Shown: positions 25,865-35,061, numbered from the stretch's first letter. The stretch is DNA of 64,000 bases from Paenibacillus sp. RUD330 (GCF_002243345.2 NZ_CP022655.2:4644001-4708000), one strand, 5' to 3'. Program-made: numbers and translations. Notes: a model not told the origin generated them from the letters alone.

Positions 25865-27199
25865 CTAGACCTTTACCCTTAATTTCCCTGTAAGTAAGAG
25901 TTGCATAAGACCTCTCTTTTGTTCCTTTATAGATACAACTTCTTTCTCAAGACAATCTATTTCATTGCCCGCATTCGTTAGTACCTCAGCAATTTTAAGT
26001 TGCTCATGCTTGGGTGGACAAACTACTGGAATGTTGAAAAAGTCACTTGCATCGACATTCAACAATCCATCATTCCTAACACCAGTATTTATCACTTTGC
26101 CTAAATGTCTATTCATTTTTCCTGATGCAAAGTAATGCTTATAGAACTCAGTTTCACCCTCAACGATCTGAAAACTATAATAAATATTTGGGACAAGAGC
26201 CTCTTCATAGTCTTCGAGTCTAAAAATACATCCACAAGGGTACGTTTTAGAATTACCTTTGTTATAGGCAAATTCGTTTTTCTTAATCAATGTATATTTC
26301 GATAGATTTTCACCCGCAATAACTTTACTAAATCTATCACTTTGATTAAGAAAACCACTTAACGAAGAAATCGTTAAAACAGGCTTATCTTCTTTTCCTT
26401 CATTTTTTCGCTGAATCCTTTTCGAAATCTCTTTTAACTTTTTTGCCGTCCATTCTTCGGGGAGTATTCCTGCTTTTGTGTCCATATAGCCTTCTGGCAC
26501 TTCGCCACGACTAATCATTGCAATACGATCTTGTACCTCCTCTGTAGTACACCTCTCCCTATCATTCCACCTGATTTGTCCCGTCAATAACTTCTGCATT
26601 AATCCTTTTCTTTGCTCTTTTTTCAGTTCAATTAGTTTTTCTTTTAGTTCGATTGCTTCGTCCCAGGTAGACAATACATTCGCAATACCCTTTTGTTCAT
26701 TAACACTAATGGGAATTGTGACTTCTGTTTCTGCAAACTCCTTTTGCCCTAAAGTTTTATTTCGACCTGCTCCACCAGGGGATGCTAACTTCAACAAGTG
26801 TTTGCCCTTGCTGGATTTAAAGAAGTGCGTAATAAAGTCAATGCTTAGTTTACTTTCAACTGGTCTGTACATTGGGAATCTATGAGACGCAATAAAACCT
26901 AATTCTCTATTTGTCGTTTTTGCTACTGCCATTTCCCATGCAAAGACAATATTGACTATAAAGCAGTCAGGCTCGATCCAAAAAACTGATTTACCACCTA
27001 AATCCTTTCCAGTAATGCTCTCTTTATAAAAGATTCCTTTCCCATGTGAACGTATTCCGATTTCTCTATAAGTTTCATCATCTTTTACATTCACGGGATT
27101 TTTCAATCTCACTAACAACTCGTTAATCTTATAAACACTCCAGCCTTCAGGAACATGTTTTTTTCTTGCAGATTGTCTCTCTTTAACTTCCATACTCAT
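25865..27199 (-). CDS. hsdS: Type I restriction specificity subunit (HsdS)
   Basis: A 444-residue DNA-recognition subunit with two target-recognition domains. The first starts VPEGWSVYKINELL (about residue 18) and ends with the coiled-coil conserved region LIELKKEQRKGLMQKLLTGQ; the second begins LPEEWTAKKLKEIS and ends VSIKEQKRGLMQLLLTGKL. The pseudo-repeat of GLMQ-LLTG is the usual HsdS circular symmetry. ATG at 27199 follows AAAGGTGG by seven bases. Gene lies between hsdM and hsdR on one transcript. Confidence 0.93.
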   Translation of the reverse strand: MSMEVKERQSARKKHVPEGWSVYKINELLVRLKNPVNVKDDETYREIGIRSHGKGIFYKESITGKDLGGKSVFWIEPDCFIVNIVFAWEMAVAKTTNRELGFIASHRFPMYRPVESKLSIDFITHFFKSSKGKHLLKLASPGGAGRNKTLGQKEFAETEVTIPISVNEQKGIANVLSTWDEAIELKEKLIELKKEQRKGLMQKLLTGQIRWNDRERCTTEEVQDRIAMISRGEVPEGYMDTKAGILPEEWTAKKLKEISKRIQRKNEGKEDKPVLTISSLSGFLNQSDRFSKVIAGENLSKYTLIKKNEFAYNKGNSKTYPCGCIFRLEDYEEALVPNIYYSFQIVEGETEFYKHYFASGKMNRHLGKVINTGVRNDGLLNVDASDFFNIPVVCPPKHEQLKIAEVLTNAGNEIDCLEKEVVSIKEQKRGLMQLLLTGKLRVKV

Positions 27200-27246
27200 T
27201 GTGCTACCACCTTTAACAATCATATTGGATAGAAGTTATATTACAC

Positions 27247-28776
27247 TTACAATCCAAGATCTTTTAGATACTTTTCCATCTGAGCTTCAGCATGAGCAAG
27301 TTCTTTTTTTATTTGATCTATATTCAACCTTGTTTGTCTTATATCAATTTCTTTTTCTTCTTCATACGTATCAACATATCGAGGAATATTTAAGTTATAA
27401 TCGTTCTCGACTATTTCATCACTCGAAGCAACGTATGAGTATTTATCAATTACTTGGAATCCTTCATATGTGCTAATAATTTTTTGAATATCCTCTTCCC
27501 TGATTATATATTGGTTAATTGCTTTATCATAATTGTCTTCTGAAGAAGCATCAATGAACAGTACATCTTTACGCTTACGATTTTTTTTGAAAATCATAAT
27601 ACATGCAGGAATACTTGTACCAAAGAATAAATTCTCTGGTAGACCAATTACCGCCTCTAATAGATTCATATCTATTATTTGTTTTCGAATTGCTCGCTCA
27701 CTCGCCCCTCTGAACAATACCCCATGAGGAAGAATAGTTGCCATTCTGCCATTCTCAGCTAATGAATAAAGCATATGCTGAACAAAAGCATAGTCACCAT
27801 ATTTCCCAGGTGGAACCCCCCATTCAAATCGTTTATGCTGATCCAAACTCGCCGCCATTTTAAATTTTTCATCAGTGTTTCCCTCACCTGCAAAACCTAT
27901 TGCCCACTTATCGAGCGAAAAAGGCGGGTTGGCAACGATTACCTGATACTTCATCAACTTACCGTCTTCTAAGTGAAGTGGGTTTGATAATGTATCTCCC
28001 CATTCGATTTTTGCATCATCAATACCATGCAAATACATGTTCATCAGTGCAAGAGAGTGAGTTTGTCCGTTCCGTTCTTGCCCATAGATAGCGACCTTCT
28101 TGGATGGAACTTGATTTGCCACCTTTATCAGCAAGGAGCCTGATCCGCATGTTGGGTCATAAATGCGATCATTTTCTTTTGGCTTAACCAATCGAGCCAG
28201 CAGTTCCGACACCATCGAAGGCGTAAAAAATTCCCCACCTTTTTTGCCAGCATCAGAAGCAAACCGTTCGATCATAAACTGATACGCATCACCAATGACA
28301 TCTTCACTACCGACAATGGAAGGCTTCAAGGTAAGCTTATTGAAGTCTTCCAGCAATGCACGAAGCATCGCATTTCGTTCTTTTGCTTTTCCAAGAGTGG
28401 CTTCACTGTTAAAGTCGATATTACGGAATACACCACGCAGTTTCCCTGTGTTCTCGTTCTCCAAACGTTCCAAAGCCTTGTTGATGATTTCACCAATCTC
28501 CGTATCCGTTCGTTTACTATATAAATAATCGAAAGTGGATAGTTCATCTAATACGAAACGTTCTCTGGATAAAGCACGTTGAATTCGATGTTGATCGCCA
28601 TCATAACGTTTTGTATATTCTTCGACATGTTCTTTGTACGCATCGCTCAGATACTTGATAAACAACATAGTAAGGATATAATCCTTATATGTACTGGAGT
28701 CAATTTTCCCCCGAAATGTATCCGCCGCTTGCCATAAAACTGCATTTATTTGCTGTGAAGTCACTTGCTCACTCAT
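27247..28776 (-). CDS. hsdM: Type I restriction methyltransferase subunit (HsdM), canonical
   Basis: A 509-residue adenine-N6 methyltransferase. The N-terminal helical domain covers about 1-150, motif I is YDPTCGSGSLL near 200 and catalytic motif IV is ANPPF near 285. A C-terminal helix (IDQIKKELAHAEAQMEKYLKDLGL) fits contact with HsdS. ATG at 28776 follows GGGGG-AAGG sequence at suitable spacing; the longer frame to 28827 has no family similarity. It methylates host sites to block HsdR cleavage. Second gene of the operon, after an unusual HsdM homologue. Confidence 0.94.
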   Translation of the reverse strand: MSEQVTSQQINAVLWQAADTFRGKIDSSTYKDYILTMLFIKYLSDAYKEHVEEYTKRYDGDQHRIQRALSRERFVLDELSTFDYLYSKRTDTEIGEIINKALERLENENTGKLRGVFRNIDFNSEATLGKAKERNAMLRALLEDFNKLTLKPSIVGSEDVIGDAYQFMIERFASDAGKKGGEFFTPSMVSELLARLVKPKENDRIYDPTCGSGSLLIKVANQVPSKKVAIYGQERNGQTHSLALMNMYLHGIDDAKIEWGDTLSNPLHLEDGKLMKYQVIVANPPFSLDKWAIGFAGEGNTDEKFKMAASLDQHKRFEWGVPPGKYGDYAFVQHMLYSLAENGRMATILPHGVLFRGASERAIRKQIIDMNLLEAVIGLPENLFFGTSIPACIMIFKKNRKRKDVLFIDASSEDNYDKAINQYIIREEDIQKIISTYEGFQVIDKYSYVASSDEIVENDYNLNIPRYVDTYEEEKEIDIRQTRLNIDQIKKELAHAEAQMEKYLKDLGL

Positions 28777-28883
28777 CCTTGTTCCCCCTATGAACTTTTC
28801 CGTTTTTTCCATAAACCAGCTCTTCAATTATACATGAAAGGAAGGGAAGGGAGTATGCCTCCCCCTCCTAACAATTTTCGGGA

Positions 28884-30866
28884 TTAATCATTTTTCACAT
28901 AAGCATCTGAGATACCCATCATTTGATAGCTATCCGTGTAACTTCGCTCATGCTTAACCTTGGCTTCATCCATCGCCTTTTGGTACAATTCATCAGCTTG
29001 AAGCAACATCTGGCCAACTTCTCGTTGCTGATCAAATGTAAGTTTCGGCATCTTAATCGAAGCAACATCCTTATGGCTGAGTACCGTGACTGTCGTACCT
29101 CGCTGATACGCTTGTAAATAATACTGTCCGATTGGACTTTCCAGGAATGCCTTAATGAAATGAGGTTCATACTTTGCTCGATCTGACACCCGAATCCGAA
29201 GAAAGTTACTCGAAAATACAAGTGGTTTCTCTTGGATGTCTTCTGGTGTCACAACAGTCATTTTAAGCATCGTTCCTCGACTGGATAGCAAGACATCACC
29301 TGGTTCAAGTTCATAATTTCTTGCTCGCCTTGAACTTAAAGTGACTCCCTTCAATCCCTCAGCAATGATTCGATCCTCCTTAACGTTAGCCAGATTAACC
29401 AGATAGTGCGTTGCCTCTGACTCCTCGCTTTCATCTTTGGTCGGATTGATTCCTCGTTCAACATCAGCAATCTCGCCAAGCAAGACCTTAGGAAGCTCCG
29501 ACTGCTCGTATTTCTTTCGGTTAATATTTGCATTCCCTATCCTTGAAGAAACCTCTGCTTTTTCAAAATACCTCATTGGATGCAAACTCCAATCGTTGTC
29601 AGCAAGCTCGTTAATCGGAACAATTCGACTATAACCCTCAATCTGCTTATAGTTCTGATAAGCATGAACAATATCTACGATGTCAGACTCCCGCAGAACA
29701 TTCTGATTCCGAATCGCTTTTCCATAACTGTCCTCGGCATTAATAAACTGTATTCGATCCTTCATTGCATCAGGTTTGTTCTTATTTATCACCAGCACAG
29801 CTACAGGAATACCTGTGCCGATAAAAAGATTCGCTGGCAAACCAATGACTGCTTCAATCAGATTTTCTTGAATCAAGCTGGTACGAATCTTCGCTTCAGA
29901 TGCCCCTCTGAATAGAACGCCATGCGGAACTATAACCACTGCCTTACCATCCTCTTTGAGAGATGCGATGCTATGTAGAACAAATGCCATGTCCCCATAA
30001 GACCGACTCGGTAGGCCATAACGAAAACGTCCATATACATCTTTTTCTGCTTCTTCATATCCCCAGTTACTCAATGCGAATGGCGGGGATGACAGTATCC
30101 CATCAAACTTCATTAATTGACCATCATCATCCTTTAGTTGAGGGTTCGTGATGGTATTACCGAGTTTCACATCTGCGGTATCAGGGTACATACCATGAAT
30201 AATTAGGGTCATAATTCCTAGTGCACGAGTCTGTGCATTGATTTCCTGACCGTACAGTTTAACTTCACCTTTGTTCAATTGTGCATATTTATTTGCTTCA
30301 ATAAGAAAACCATTTAAACCTGAAGCGTGATCGCATATCGTACCACTCGACTTATCAAGTAGGCGTGGAAGAAGCGTCGTGATACTCCTCGGACTACTTG
30401 CTTCTCCTCCGTAAGCACCTTCCCTAGAAACGAAAGCCTCTAGCAAATCTTCTAAGTACCTTGTTACAGTTCCAGTCAACGGATTAGGGTCATCATACAA
30501 CTCTCGATTGAATGATTGACGATTTAGCACCTTATCTGCAACCTTGAATAAGCTCAGATCATCCTTAATGCTGTCGAAGTTAAAGATTGTAAAGACATCC
30601 TTTAATGATGGATTACAGTTCTCGAACTGCTGGAAAGCCATATGAAGCTTTTTACCAAAATCAATACCATTAGAAGTGATTGCTTCCCAGGAATGACTTT
30701 CGGGAATAATAAAGCTGTGATTTGTGTTTTCACAAAGAAGCTTGTAGGTCAACATTGGCTGTAGATAGTGCCTTATCTCAGTTGTTTGCATGATGCCTCT
30801 CCAACTATCCCCAATAACCCACGCATCTTTGTCAGCCTCATTCATTAACGTTTTTCTCATTATCAT
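28884..30866 (-). CDS. HsdM-like protein fused to an HsdS-like half, altered motifs
   Basis: A 660-residue protein. Residues about 1-420 are HsdM-like and residues about 450-640 resemble one HsdS target-recognition domain (LPKVLLGEIADVERGINPT, then DVASIKMPKLTFDQQREVG). Motif I reads CDHASGLNGFL instead of D-P-x-x-G-S-G, and motif IV is SSPPF instead of NPPF. SPP(Y/F) exists in some N4-cytosine methyltransferases, but the missing Gly-x-Gly makes cofactor binding doubtful. It is the first gene of the operon and overlooks a separate complete HsdM and HsdS. ATG at 30860 is an equally possible start. It may act as a modifier, a decoy or a second modification unit. Confidence 0.85.
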   Translation of the reverse strand: MIMRKTLMNEADKDAWVIGDSWRGIMQTTEIRHYLQPMLTYKLLCENTNHSFIIPESHSWEAITSNGIDFGKKLHMAFQQFENCNPSLKDVFTIFNFDSIKDDLSLFKVADKVLNRQSFNRELYDDPNPLTGTVTRYLEDLLEAFVSREGAYGGEASSPRSITTLLPRLLDKSSGTICDHASGLNGFLIEANKYAQLNKGEVKLYGQEINAQTRALGIMTLIIHGMYPDTADVKLGNTITNPQLKDDDGQLMKFDGILSSPPFALSNWGYEEAEKDVYGRFRYGLPSRSYGDMAFVLHSIASLKEDGKAVVIVPHGVLFRGASEAKIRTSLIQENLIEAVIGLPANLFIGTGIPVAVLVINKNKPDAMKDRIQFINAEDSYGKAIRNQNVLRESDIVDIVHAYQNYKQIEGYSRIVPINELADNDWSLHPMRYFEKAEVSSRIGNANINRKKYEQSELPKVLLGEIADVERGINPTKDESEESEATHYLVNLANVKEDRIIAEGLKGVTLSSRRARNYELEPGDVLLSSRGTMLKMTVVTPEDIQEKPLVFSSNFLRIRVSDRAKYEPHFIKAFLESPIGQYYLQAYQRGTTVTVLSHKDVASIKMPKLTFDQQREVGQMLLQADELYQKAMDEAKVKHERSYTDSYQMMGISDAYVKND

Positions 30867-31112
30867 CCTCGCCTTTCGTTTTTAATTACTTTTTTTGTGT
30901 ATTAGCAATACACTTTATATGGATTCATTGATAAATCCTTATTCGCATTTCCCATCTGTTACCTATGCTATCATGTCGTCAATTCTTTGTAAAGTGTATC
31001 TATGATACTTTTTTTGAATATAAAAAATCCATTTTATCTAAATTTTATAAACCTACTGATTGCAACGGGATTCTGATTCAGATACGCCAAAGTATTCATT
31101 GATCCAATTTTC

Positions 31113-31143
31113 AATATTAAAAATAGAGATGGGTTGCCCCATC
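31113..31143 (-). terminator. Terminator of the XRE regulator gene
   Basis: On the minus strand GATGGG pairs with CCCATC around a short loop and is followed by TCTATTTTTAA. It lies about 30 bases after the regulator stop codon and before the restriction operon. Confidence 0.5.
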
Positions 31144-31171
31144 CCCTCGAACCTTTTTATCCCCCGCTTTA

Positions 31172-31666
31172 CTACATTGCAATTTTTAATTCATCAATCA
31201 GCTCAGATAAAACGAACAAATCTCGTACTTTTGTTTGTTCTTTCCATGGGCAAGTAATTACATGATCATTGATCTTCACAAAAATTTCCTTTATTTCCCT
31301 ACTCACTAGTTCTCCATCAAGCATGAAATCGTTTGAGATCATCATTTCTTGCAACGTATTTTCCATAGTCCTTTCTTTCTCTACATCTTTGAAAGCTGTT
31401 TTTAGGGCCTCGTGATATGGAATATCCAGTGCTTCGCAGATCTGAAATATTTTCGAGATGGACGGCGACTTTCTTTCTCCTGATTCAAGTCTGAAAATGT
31501 ATGAGGAACTGACCCCGCTAATATCCTCCAGCTCCTTGAGTGAATAGTTCCGCAGTAACCTAAAATGTTTAAGTAATAGTCCGAAGCTGTCCGAGATTTC
31601 TATCCCCTTCCCTTTTTCCGATTCATCCTCATCCAAATGCACCTGCTTCTGATTGTCGTCATTCAT
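31172..31666 (-). CDS. XRE-family transcriptional regulator
   Basis: A 164-residue protein with a Cro/C1 helix-turn-helix at about 28-85 (LLKHFRLLRNYSLKELEDISGVSSSYIFRLESGERKSP, here quoted only as landmarks LKELEDISGV and YIFRLESGER). The C-terminal 75 residues may dimerise or sense a ligand. ATG at 31666 follows AAGGAG by nine bases; a TTG further upstream is less likely. It lies just upstream of the type I operon in the same direction but separated by a terminator and over 300 bases, so it may control that operon or the small-gene zone to its right. Confidence 0.87.
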   Translation of the reverse strand: MNDDNQKQVHLDEDESEKGKGIEISDSFGLLLKHFRLLRNYSLKELEDISGVSSSYIFRLESGERKSPSISKIFQICEALDIPYHEALKTAFKDVEKERTMENTLQEMMISNDFMLDGELVSREIKEIFVKINDHVITCPWKEQTKVRDLFVLSELIDELKIAM

Positions 31667-31789
31667 TTTGATCGACTCCTTTTTCAATTCTCAATTAAGA
31701 ATCCTTTTTTTCTATTAACGCTGTATTATAAGCAAATCTAACGTTCATGATTACTTCATTAGTACAACAATTAGATTTTTGGATAGCCA

Positions 31790-31891
31790 TCATAACAGTT
31801 GCAGATAGCTCTTAATAAACGGATTCGCATATAATTCCAATCGTGTTTGGGTTGTAACTCTATGAGAGTAAATATGAACACTTTCTCTCAA
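31790..31891 (-). CDS. Very small ORF with TTG start, 33 aa
   Basis: TTG follows AGAGGAG by seven bases. The product (MRESVHIYSHRVTTQTRLEL and 13 more residues) has sensible amino-acid use for a 102-base ORF. No family is recognised. It could equally be the remnant of a longer gene. Confidence 0.3.
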   Translation of the reverse strand: MRESVHIYSHRVTTQTRLELYANPFIKSYLQLL

Positions 31892-31966
31892 GCGATCTCT
31901 CCTCTGAGCAAGTATCCCTTTTGGCAAAATCAATTATTATCTATTACAGAGCTAGTTACCCCAGAG

Positions 31967-32169
31967 TCAGATTGTCTTGATCTCTAGCAATTTACGTAAA
32001 TATTTCATACAACATTCATCAGAAATATGATCATCTTCATTTCTTCACAGCGAAAACTCCAATCTCTATCACTACACATCTTATAAACCTCATAATTTGT
32101 GCATAATTCTTTAGCAAGTCTTTCATAACTATTATGAGGTAGGTTCACAACTTGGCAGATAACAAGCAC
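31967..32169 (-). pseudogene. Frameshifted small Cys-rich gene
   Basis: GTG at 32169 follows GGAG by six bases and opens a 54-codon frame (MLVICQVVNLPHNSYERLAK onward to CEEMKMIIFLMNVV) ending at 32005. From about 32035 the next frame continues as a better protein, EDDHISDECCMKYLRKLLEI and stop at 31967. The two together would give about 66 residues with six to seven Cys. A one-base frameshift around 32027-32040 is the simplest explanation; programmed frameshifting or a sequencing error cannot be excluded. Confidence 0.45.
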
Positions 32170-32178
32170 TGCAATCTC

Positions 32179-32373
32179 CTACAGATCACCAATTTCTTTG
32201 AGATGCCCCCTCCATTCCTTACCTTCCCTGCACCACTTCCAATCATTACTTTGATATGGATCCCCCATCGTTTTTACAACTTCCTCAAACGTTCCTCCAT
32301 ATCTATCTTCGAAAAAGCATATCATATTCACTATTTCTTTGATTCTCTCTGTATTATAAATTTGATCGTCCAA
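32179..32373 (-). CDS. Hypothetical protein, 64 aa, TTG start
   Basis: TTG at 32373 has GGAGG seven bases upstream. The product is acidic and helical with several Trp and Cys (FFEDRYGGTFEEVVKTMG, SNDWKWCREGKEW). It ends ten bases before the start of the frameshifted small gene, so the two were probably cotranscribed. The family is not recognised. Confidence 0.55.
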   Translation of the reverse strand: MDDQIYNTERIKEIVNMICFFEDRYGGTFEEVVKTMGDPYQSNDWKWCREGKEWRGHLKEIGDL

Positions 32374-32438
32374 TGATAGCCTCCTCTTCGATTCCGACCT
32401 CAGTACCCTTTGCCAGTTTTAAGGCCTAGAACGTTGCT

Positions 32439-32564
32439 TCACAGCAATTCACAAACGCAAATATCATATTGCATCATATCTCTGCTATTCTCATACAGCT
32501 CGACAGGATCAAATTCCATTATGAGTTTGAATGTTCGTGTCGGATAGACTGAGGTTACTTTCAT
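32439..32564 (-). CDS. Hypothetical protein, 41 aa
   Basis: ATG at 32564 is preceded by GTGGAGG at seven bases, a strong ribosome site. The 41-residue product is MKVTSVYPTRTFKLIMEFDP followed by an acidic helix and ends ICVCELL. It sits between two other small genes read in the same direction. Unrecognised, but the ribosome site makes it likely to be real. Confidence 0.55.
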   Translation of the reverse strand: MKVTSVYPTRTFKLIMEFDPVELYENSRDMMQYDICVCELL

Positions 32565-32602
32565 TTTAGAACCTCCACAACATGTCTAGTATAGGCTTAA
32601 AA

Positions 32603-32989
32603 TCAAGGATAAAGCGGTATGCCGAGCTTCTTGCGGCGGTAAACCTCATAGGAGTTCATGTCTTTCTGCAACACCTTAATTTCATAAAGCGGAACCTCCT
32701 CAGATTCTTGCAGATCGTGAGTAATTTCGAGCAAATCGATTAATCTTTGCTTCCATTCTTTTTTCTCCGTTTCATAGAATATCGTCGCAATAATCGTATT
32801 AAAAACACGTTCAAGTTTGAGTTCTTTTCTCATCGCATAATAAGTCCAAAACTCTTCCTTGCTTTTCATGAACCACATCGCAATGAACCGATTCTTTCTA
32901 TAGTTGTCTTCTATGCCAGCAATGATTTCATCAATCGATTCCCCCGCAAAAAAGCTCTCTCTCCACCAAATCAAATATGAATCAAACAT
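32603..32989 (-). CDS. Hypothetical protein, 128 aa
   Basis: A 128-residue, highly charged, helical and aromatic-rich protein (SYLIWWRESFFAGESIDEII, RFIAMWFMKSKEEFWTYYAM). GGGAGG lies about ten bases before the ATG. The start overlaps the end of the 63-aa gene upstream by 19 bases, pointing to one operon. No recognised domain, signal peptide or catalytic motif. Confidence 0.7.
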   Translation of the reverse strand: MFDSYLIWWRESFFAGESIDEIIAGIEDNYRKNRFIAMWFMKSKEEFWTYYAMRKELKLERVFNTIIATIFYETEKKEWKQRLIDLLEITHDLQESEEVPLYEIKVLQKDMNSYEVYRRKKLGIPLYP

Positions 32990-33162
32990 ATATGATGTCC
33001 TCCCATCTCATTTGCATCTACAGGAATTTTAGAAACAGGCGAGTTTACTTTCAAATATTGTAGTGCATCCTGCGACAATTTTAATTCTCTAGTTCCCATT
33101 TGCGGGATCTTAGTCTCAAATTTACAACTCTTTTGGGGTAATTCTTTCTTTACCTTAACCAA
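32971..33162 (-). CDS. Hypothetical protein, 63 aa, TTG start
   Basis: TTG at 33162 has GGGGAGG nine bases upstream. The product is basic at its start (MVKVKKELPQKSCKFETKIP) and ends GGHHICLIHI. It overlaps the next gene by 19 bases in another frame. Function unknown. Confidence 0.5.
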   Translation of the reverse strand: MVKVKKELPQKSCKFETKIPQMGTRELKLSQDALQYLKVNSPVSKIPVDANEMGGHHICLIHI

Positions 33163-33204
33163 AAATCGTTCCCTCCCCTCTAATTCAACTCCATATTCGT
33201 ACTA

Positions 33205-33342
33205 TTACTTCGATTTCCTTTTGAGTTCTTCAATATACTTTAGCAATCTCTGATTTTCCTTCGAGACAGAGAAGCTCATATCAAGCACCTTCATGTCTTT
33301 TCTATTCGGATTTTTAACTTCACGATTTCGTCTCAGCGGCAA
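33205..33342 (-). CDS. Hypothetical basic protein, 45 aa, TTG start
   Basis: TTG at 33342 follows GGAGGGGG at good spacing; a longer frame reaches 33441 but overlaps the 264-codon gene and has no ribosome site. The product is strongly basic and ends KENQRLLKYIEELKRKSK, a likely helix. It follows the stop of the zinc-finger gene by 13 bases, so translation may be coupled. Confidence 0.45.
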   Translation of the reverse strand: MPLRRNREVKNPNRKDMKVLDMSFSVSKENQRLLKYIEELKRKSK

Positions 33343-33355
33343 TCTAACCCCCTCC

Positions 33356-34144
33356 TCATTCTTCCATAAACTGCTCAAGCTCATCTGCACTAAGTTCAGA
33401 CGGTTCCTTGCCAACCTGTTTGCAATAATTAAACAATGCACGAACCTTTACTTTTGAGGATGAAGGTATAGCGAAAACGCCATCTTGAAAATCATCTTCA
33501 AGTGCAAGTTCGATGCGATCCTTCTCTTTTTCGAGATCCCGCCAATCAAAGATGTCTACAGCTTCGGGGTGGGCGTCTATTTCAAAGTCGTCAGCAAGAT
33601 GACCAAAACAGTTTTCATATGTATCGCCATACTGTGATTGAAACACCTGGATCCGTGCTTTAATCTTGCTCAATCTTCCTTCAATCGTCTGATCACTTGC
33701 TTCCTTCATTTGTCGATGCCATTCTCTTTCAAATGCAGATGCGTGGATGTGATATTGCATTCTTTCTTTTATCAAATCAGCTTCGTCTTCAAGCAATCGC
33801 TCCAACTCACCAGGGGAATAGTCGGTATACTTAGCGACCTCTTCCATTTGCATCCCGCTATCGGCCATCCTTCTGACAACCATTAATATACCGATCTCGA
33901 AAGCTTTTTCATATGCAGATGCATACGCCTTATATTCTTCCCAATTGAACTCAGCTACATTGTTCTTGTAAGCATATTTTAGTGCAGCATCAACGGGTAA
34001 CTTTGAATCATATGACTCCTTGTTGCATTGCGAACAGAAGTAATGTGGAATGTTATGAATGACGATTTTCCGAGTACCTACGAATAATTCATTCGAGCCG
34101 ACTCTAAACTCTTTGGTTTTGCCACAAGTACAAATAGATTCCAT
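33356..34144 (-). CDS. Protein with YgiT/MqsA-type zinc finger
   Basis: A 262-residue protein. The N-terminus has Cys pairs CTCG at about 5-8 and CSQC at about 37-40 around HNIPHYF, the pattern of YgiT/MqsA-type zinc fingers of antitoxins. A helical region with MQMEEVAKYTDYSPGELERL resembles a helix-turn-helix. The C-terminal part is acidic (HPEAVDIFDWRDLEKEKDRI). ATG at 34144 follows GGAGG by eight bases. No toxin gene is adjacent, so a toxin-antitoxin role is unproven. Part of the C-terminal region is duplicated in the small ORF at 34323-34472. Confidence 0.7.
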   Translation of the reverse strand: MESICTCGKTKEFRVGSNELFVGTRKIVIHNIPHYFCSQCNKESYDSKLPVDAALKYAYKNNVAEFNWEEYKAYASAYEKAFEIGILMVVRRMADSGMQMEEVAKYTDYSPGELERLLEDEADLIKERMQYHIHASAFEREWHRQMKEASDQTIEGRLSKIKARIQVFQSQYGDTYENCFGHLADDFEIDAHPEAVDIFDWRDLEKEKDRIELALEDDFQDGVFAIPSSSKVKVRALFNYCKQVGKEPSELSADELEQFMEE

Positions 34145-34322
34145 TGTCACATTCCTCCTCTTTTCTCCTGATTCTTAGCCAATTGCTCTTTTGAATATGA
34201 CCGTATTTTAACCCCTCCTCGTATTACCCTGATCTTACTTTCGACGTTTATCCGAAAATATGTAGATAACAATTACGCATCCTGCACCAAGCTAGAAATA
34301 GGTCCAGTTATCATTTGAACTG

Positions 34323-34472
34323 CTATATGATTCTGGAAATAGCTCCAAAACAGTAGCAGACCTCACCAATAACCCCCCCAAAGACTGAATACTCCTGTTT
34401 CAATATAGAAAGTATTCTTTGTTTTTGTTCTTCAAATTCTCTCCAATCAAAGTTGTCCACTGCTTCATTCAT
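34323..34472 (-). CDS. Small ORF related to part of the zinc-finger protein
   Basis: A 49-codon ORF starting MNEAVDNFDWREFEEQKQRI, closely like HPEAVDIFDWRDLEKEKDRI of the neighbouring 33356-34144 gene. GAGG lies eight bases before the ATG. It is either a truncated duplicate or a small regulator. The rest of the 34151-34794 gap holds the terminator at 34583 and no other ORF. Confidence 0.45.
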   Translation of the reverse strand: MNEAVDNFDWREFEEQKQRILSILKQEYSVFGGVIGEVCYCFGAISRII

Positions 34473-34582
34473 TCTATCAACCTCACTATTTGTAAAAAAG
34501 AGATCCCAAGCCTTTCAGCTTCTCTTTGTCAGGAGCGCTGACTTTAGACAACAGCATCAAATTTATGACTATATGCAATAAT

Positions 34583-34613
34583 AAAAAACCTGCCGATCTA
34601 ATGACCGACAGGT
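34583..34613 (-). terminator. Terminator after the zinc-ribbon gene at 34795
   Basis: On the minus strand ACCTGTCGGTC pairs with GATCGGCAGGT (small mismatch) and runs into six T, about 180 bases after the stop codon of the zinc-ribbon gene. Confidence 0.75.
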
Positions 34614-34794
34614 AATTTCAAAAATATTTTGTTGGGTTCGTTTCGAAATATACACATTCGAATCCCCTCAATTTCGATTAAGTTGATTTTATTTTTTTAG
34701 TATAGCACATTTCCCGTCCTTAGTACGTGAAATAAAGTTGTTTCATTGTGTAATATTAAACCCTATGCCCAACTCTTCCTACTCCTCTTCCATT

Positions 34795-35061
34795 TCACGC
34801 CATCATTTCTGGGAACCTCCGTAGAATTTCTGTATAACAGTAATCACACACAATGATATTCTTCTCGACCATCCCAATGAACTTCGCCTCTACTCTATAA
34901 CTAGCCCCTTCTTCAACTGTCTCTGGCAACAGACTCTCATTACATACCGAACATCCCCCTCGAAGCTTCATGTAGCAATCCAAACAAAGCGCTCCTATAT
35001 CATTGATCATGTGATTGAATAGCATCTCTGATTCATTAGAACAAAACGTGCAACATTTCAT
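34795..35061 (-). CDS. Zinc-ribbon protein, 88 aa (paralogue A)
   Basis: Four Cys-x-x-Cys pairs are visible: CTFC (4-7), CLDC, CSVC and CDYC, which fit two zinc ribbons. The start MKCCTFCSNESEM is chosen because GGAGG precedes it by nine bases; a longer frame runs through the upstream hairpin. It is a paralogue of 38437-38703, which begins MKYCTFCSEKTEM. Both have a terminator-like hairpin 35-75 bases before the start. Zinc ribbons of this size often bind nucleic acid or act as adaptors; no function is known here. Confidence 0.72.
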   Translation of the reverse strand: MKCCTFCSNESEMLFNHMINDIGALCLDCYMKLRGGCSVCNESLLPETVEEGASYRVEAKFIGMVEKNIIVCDYCYTEILRRFPEMMA

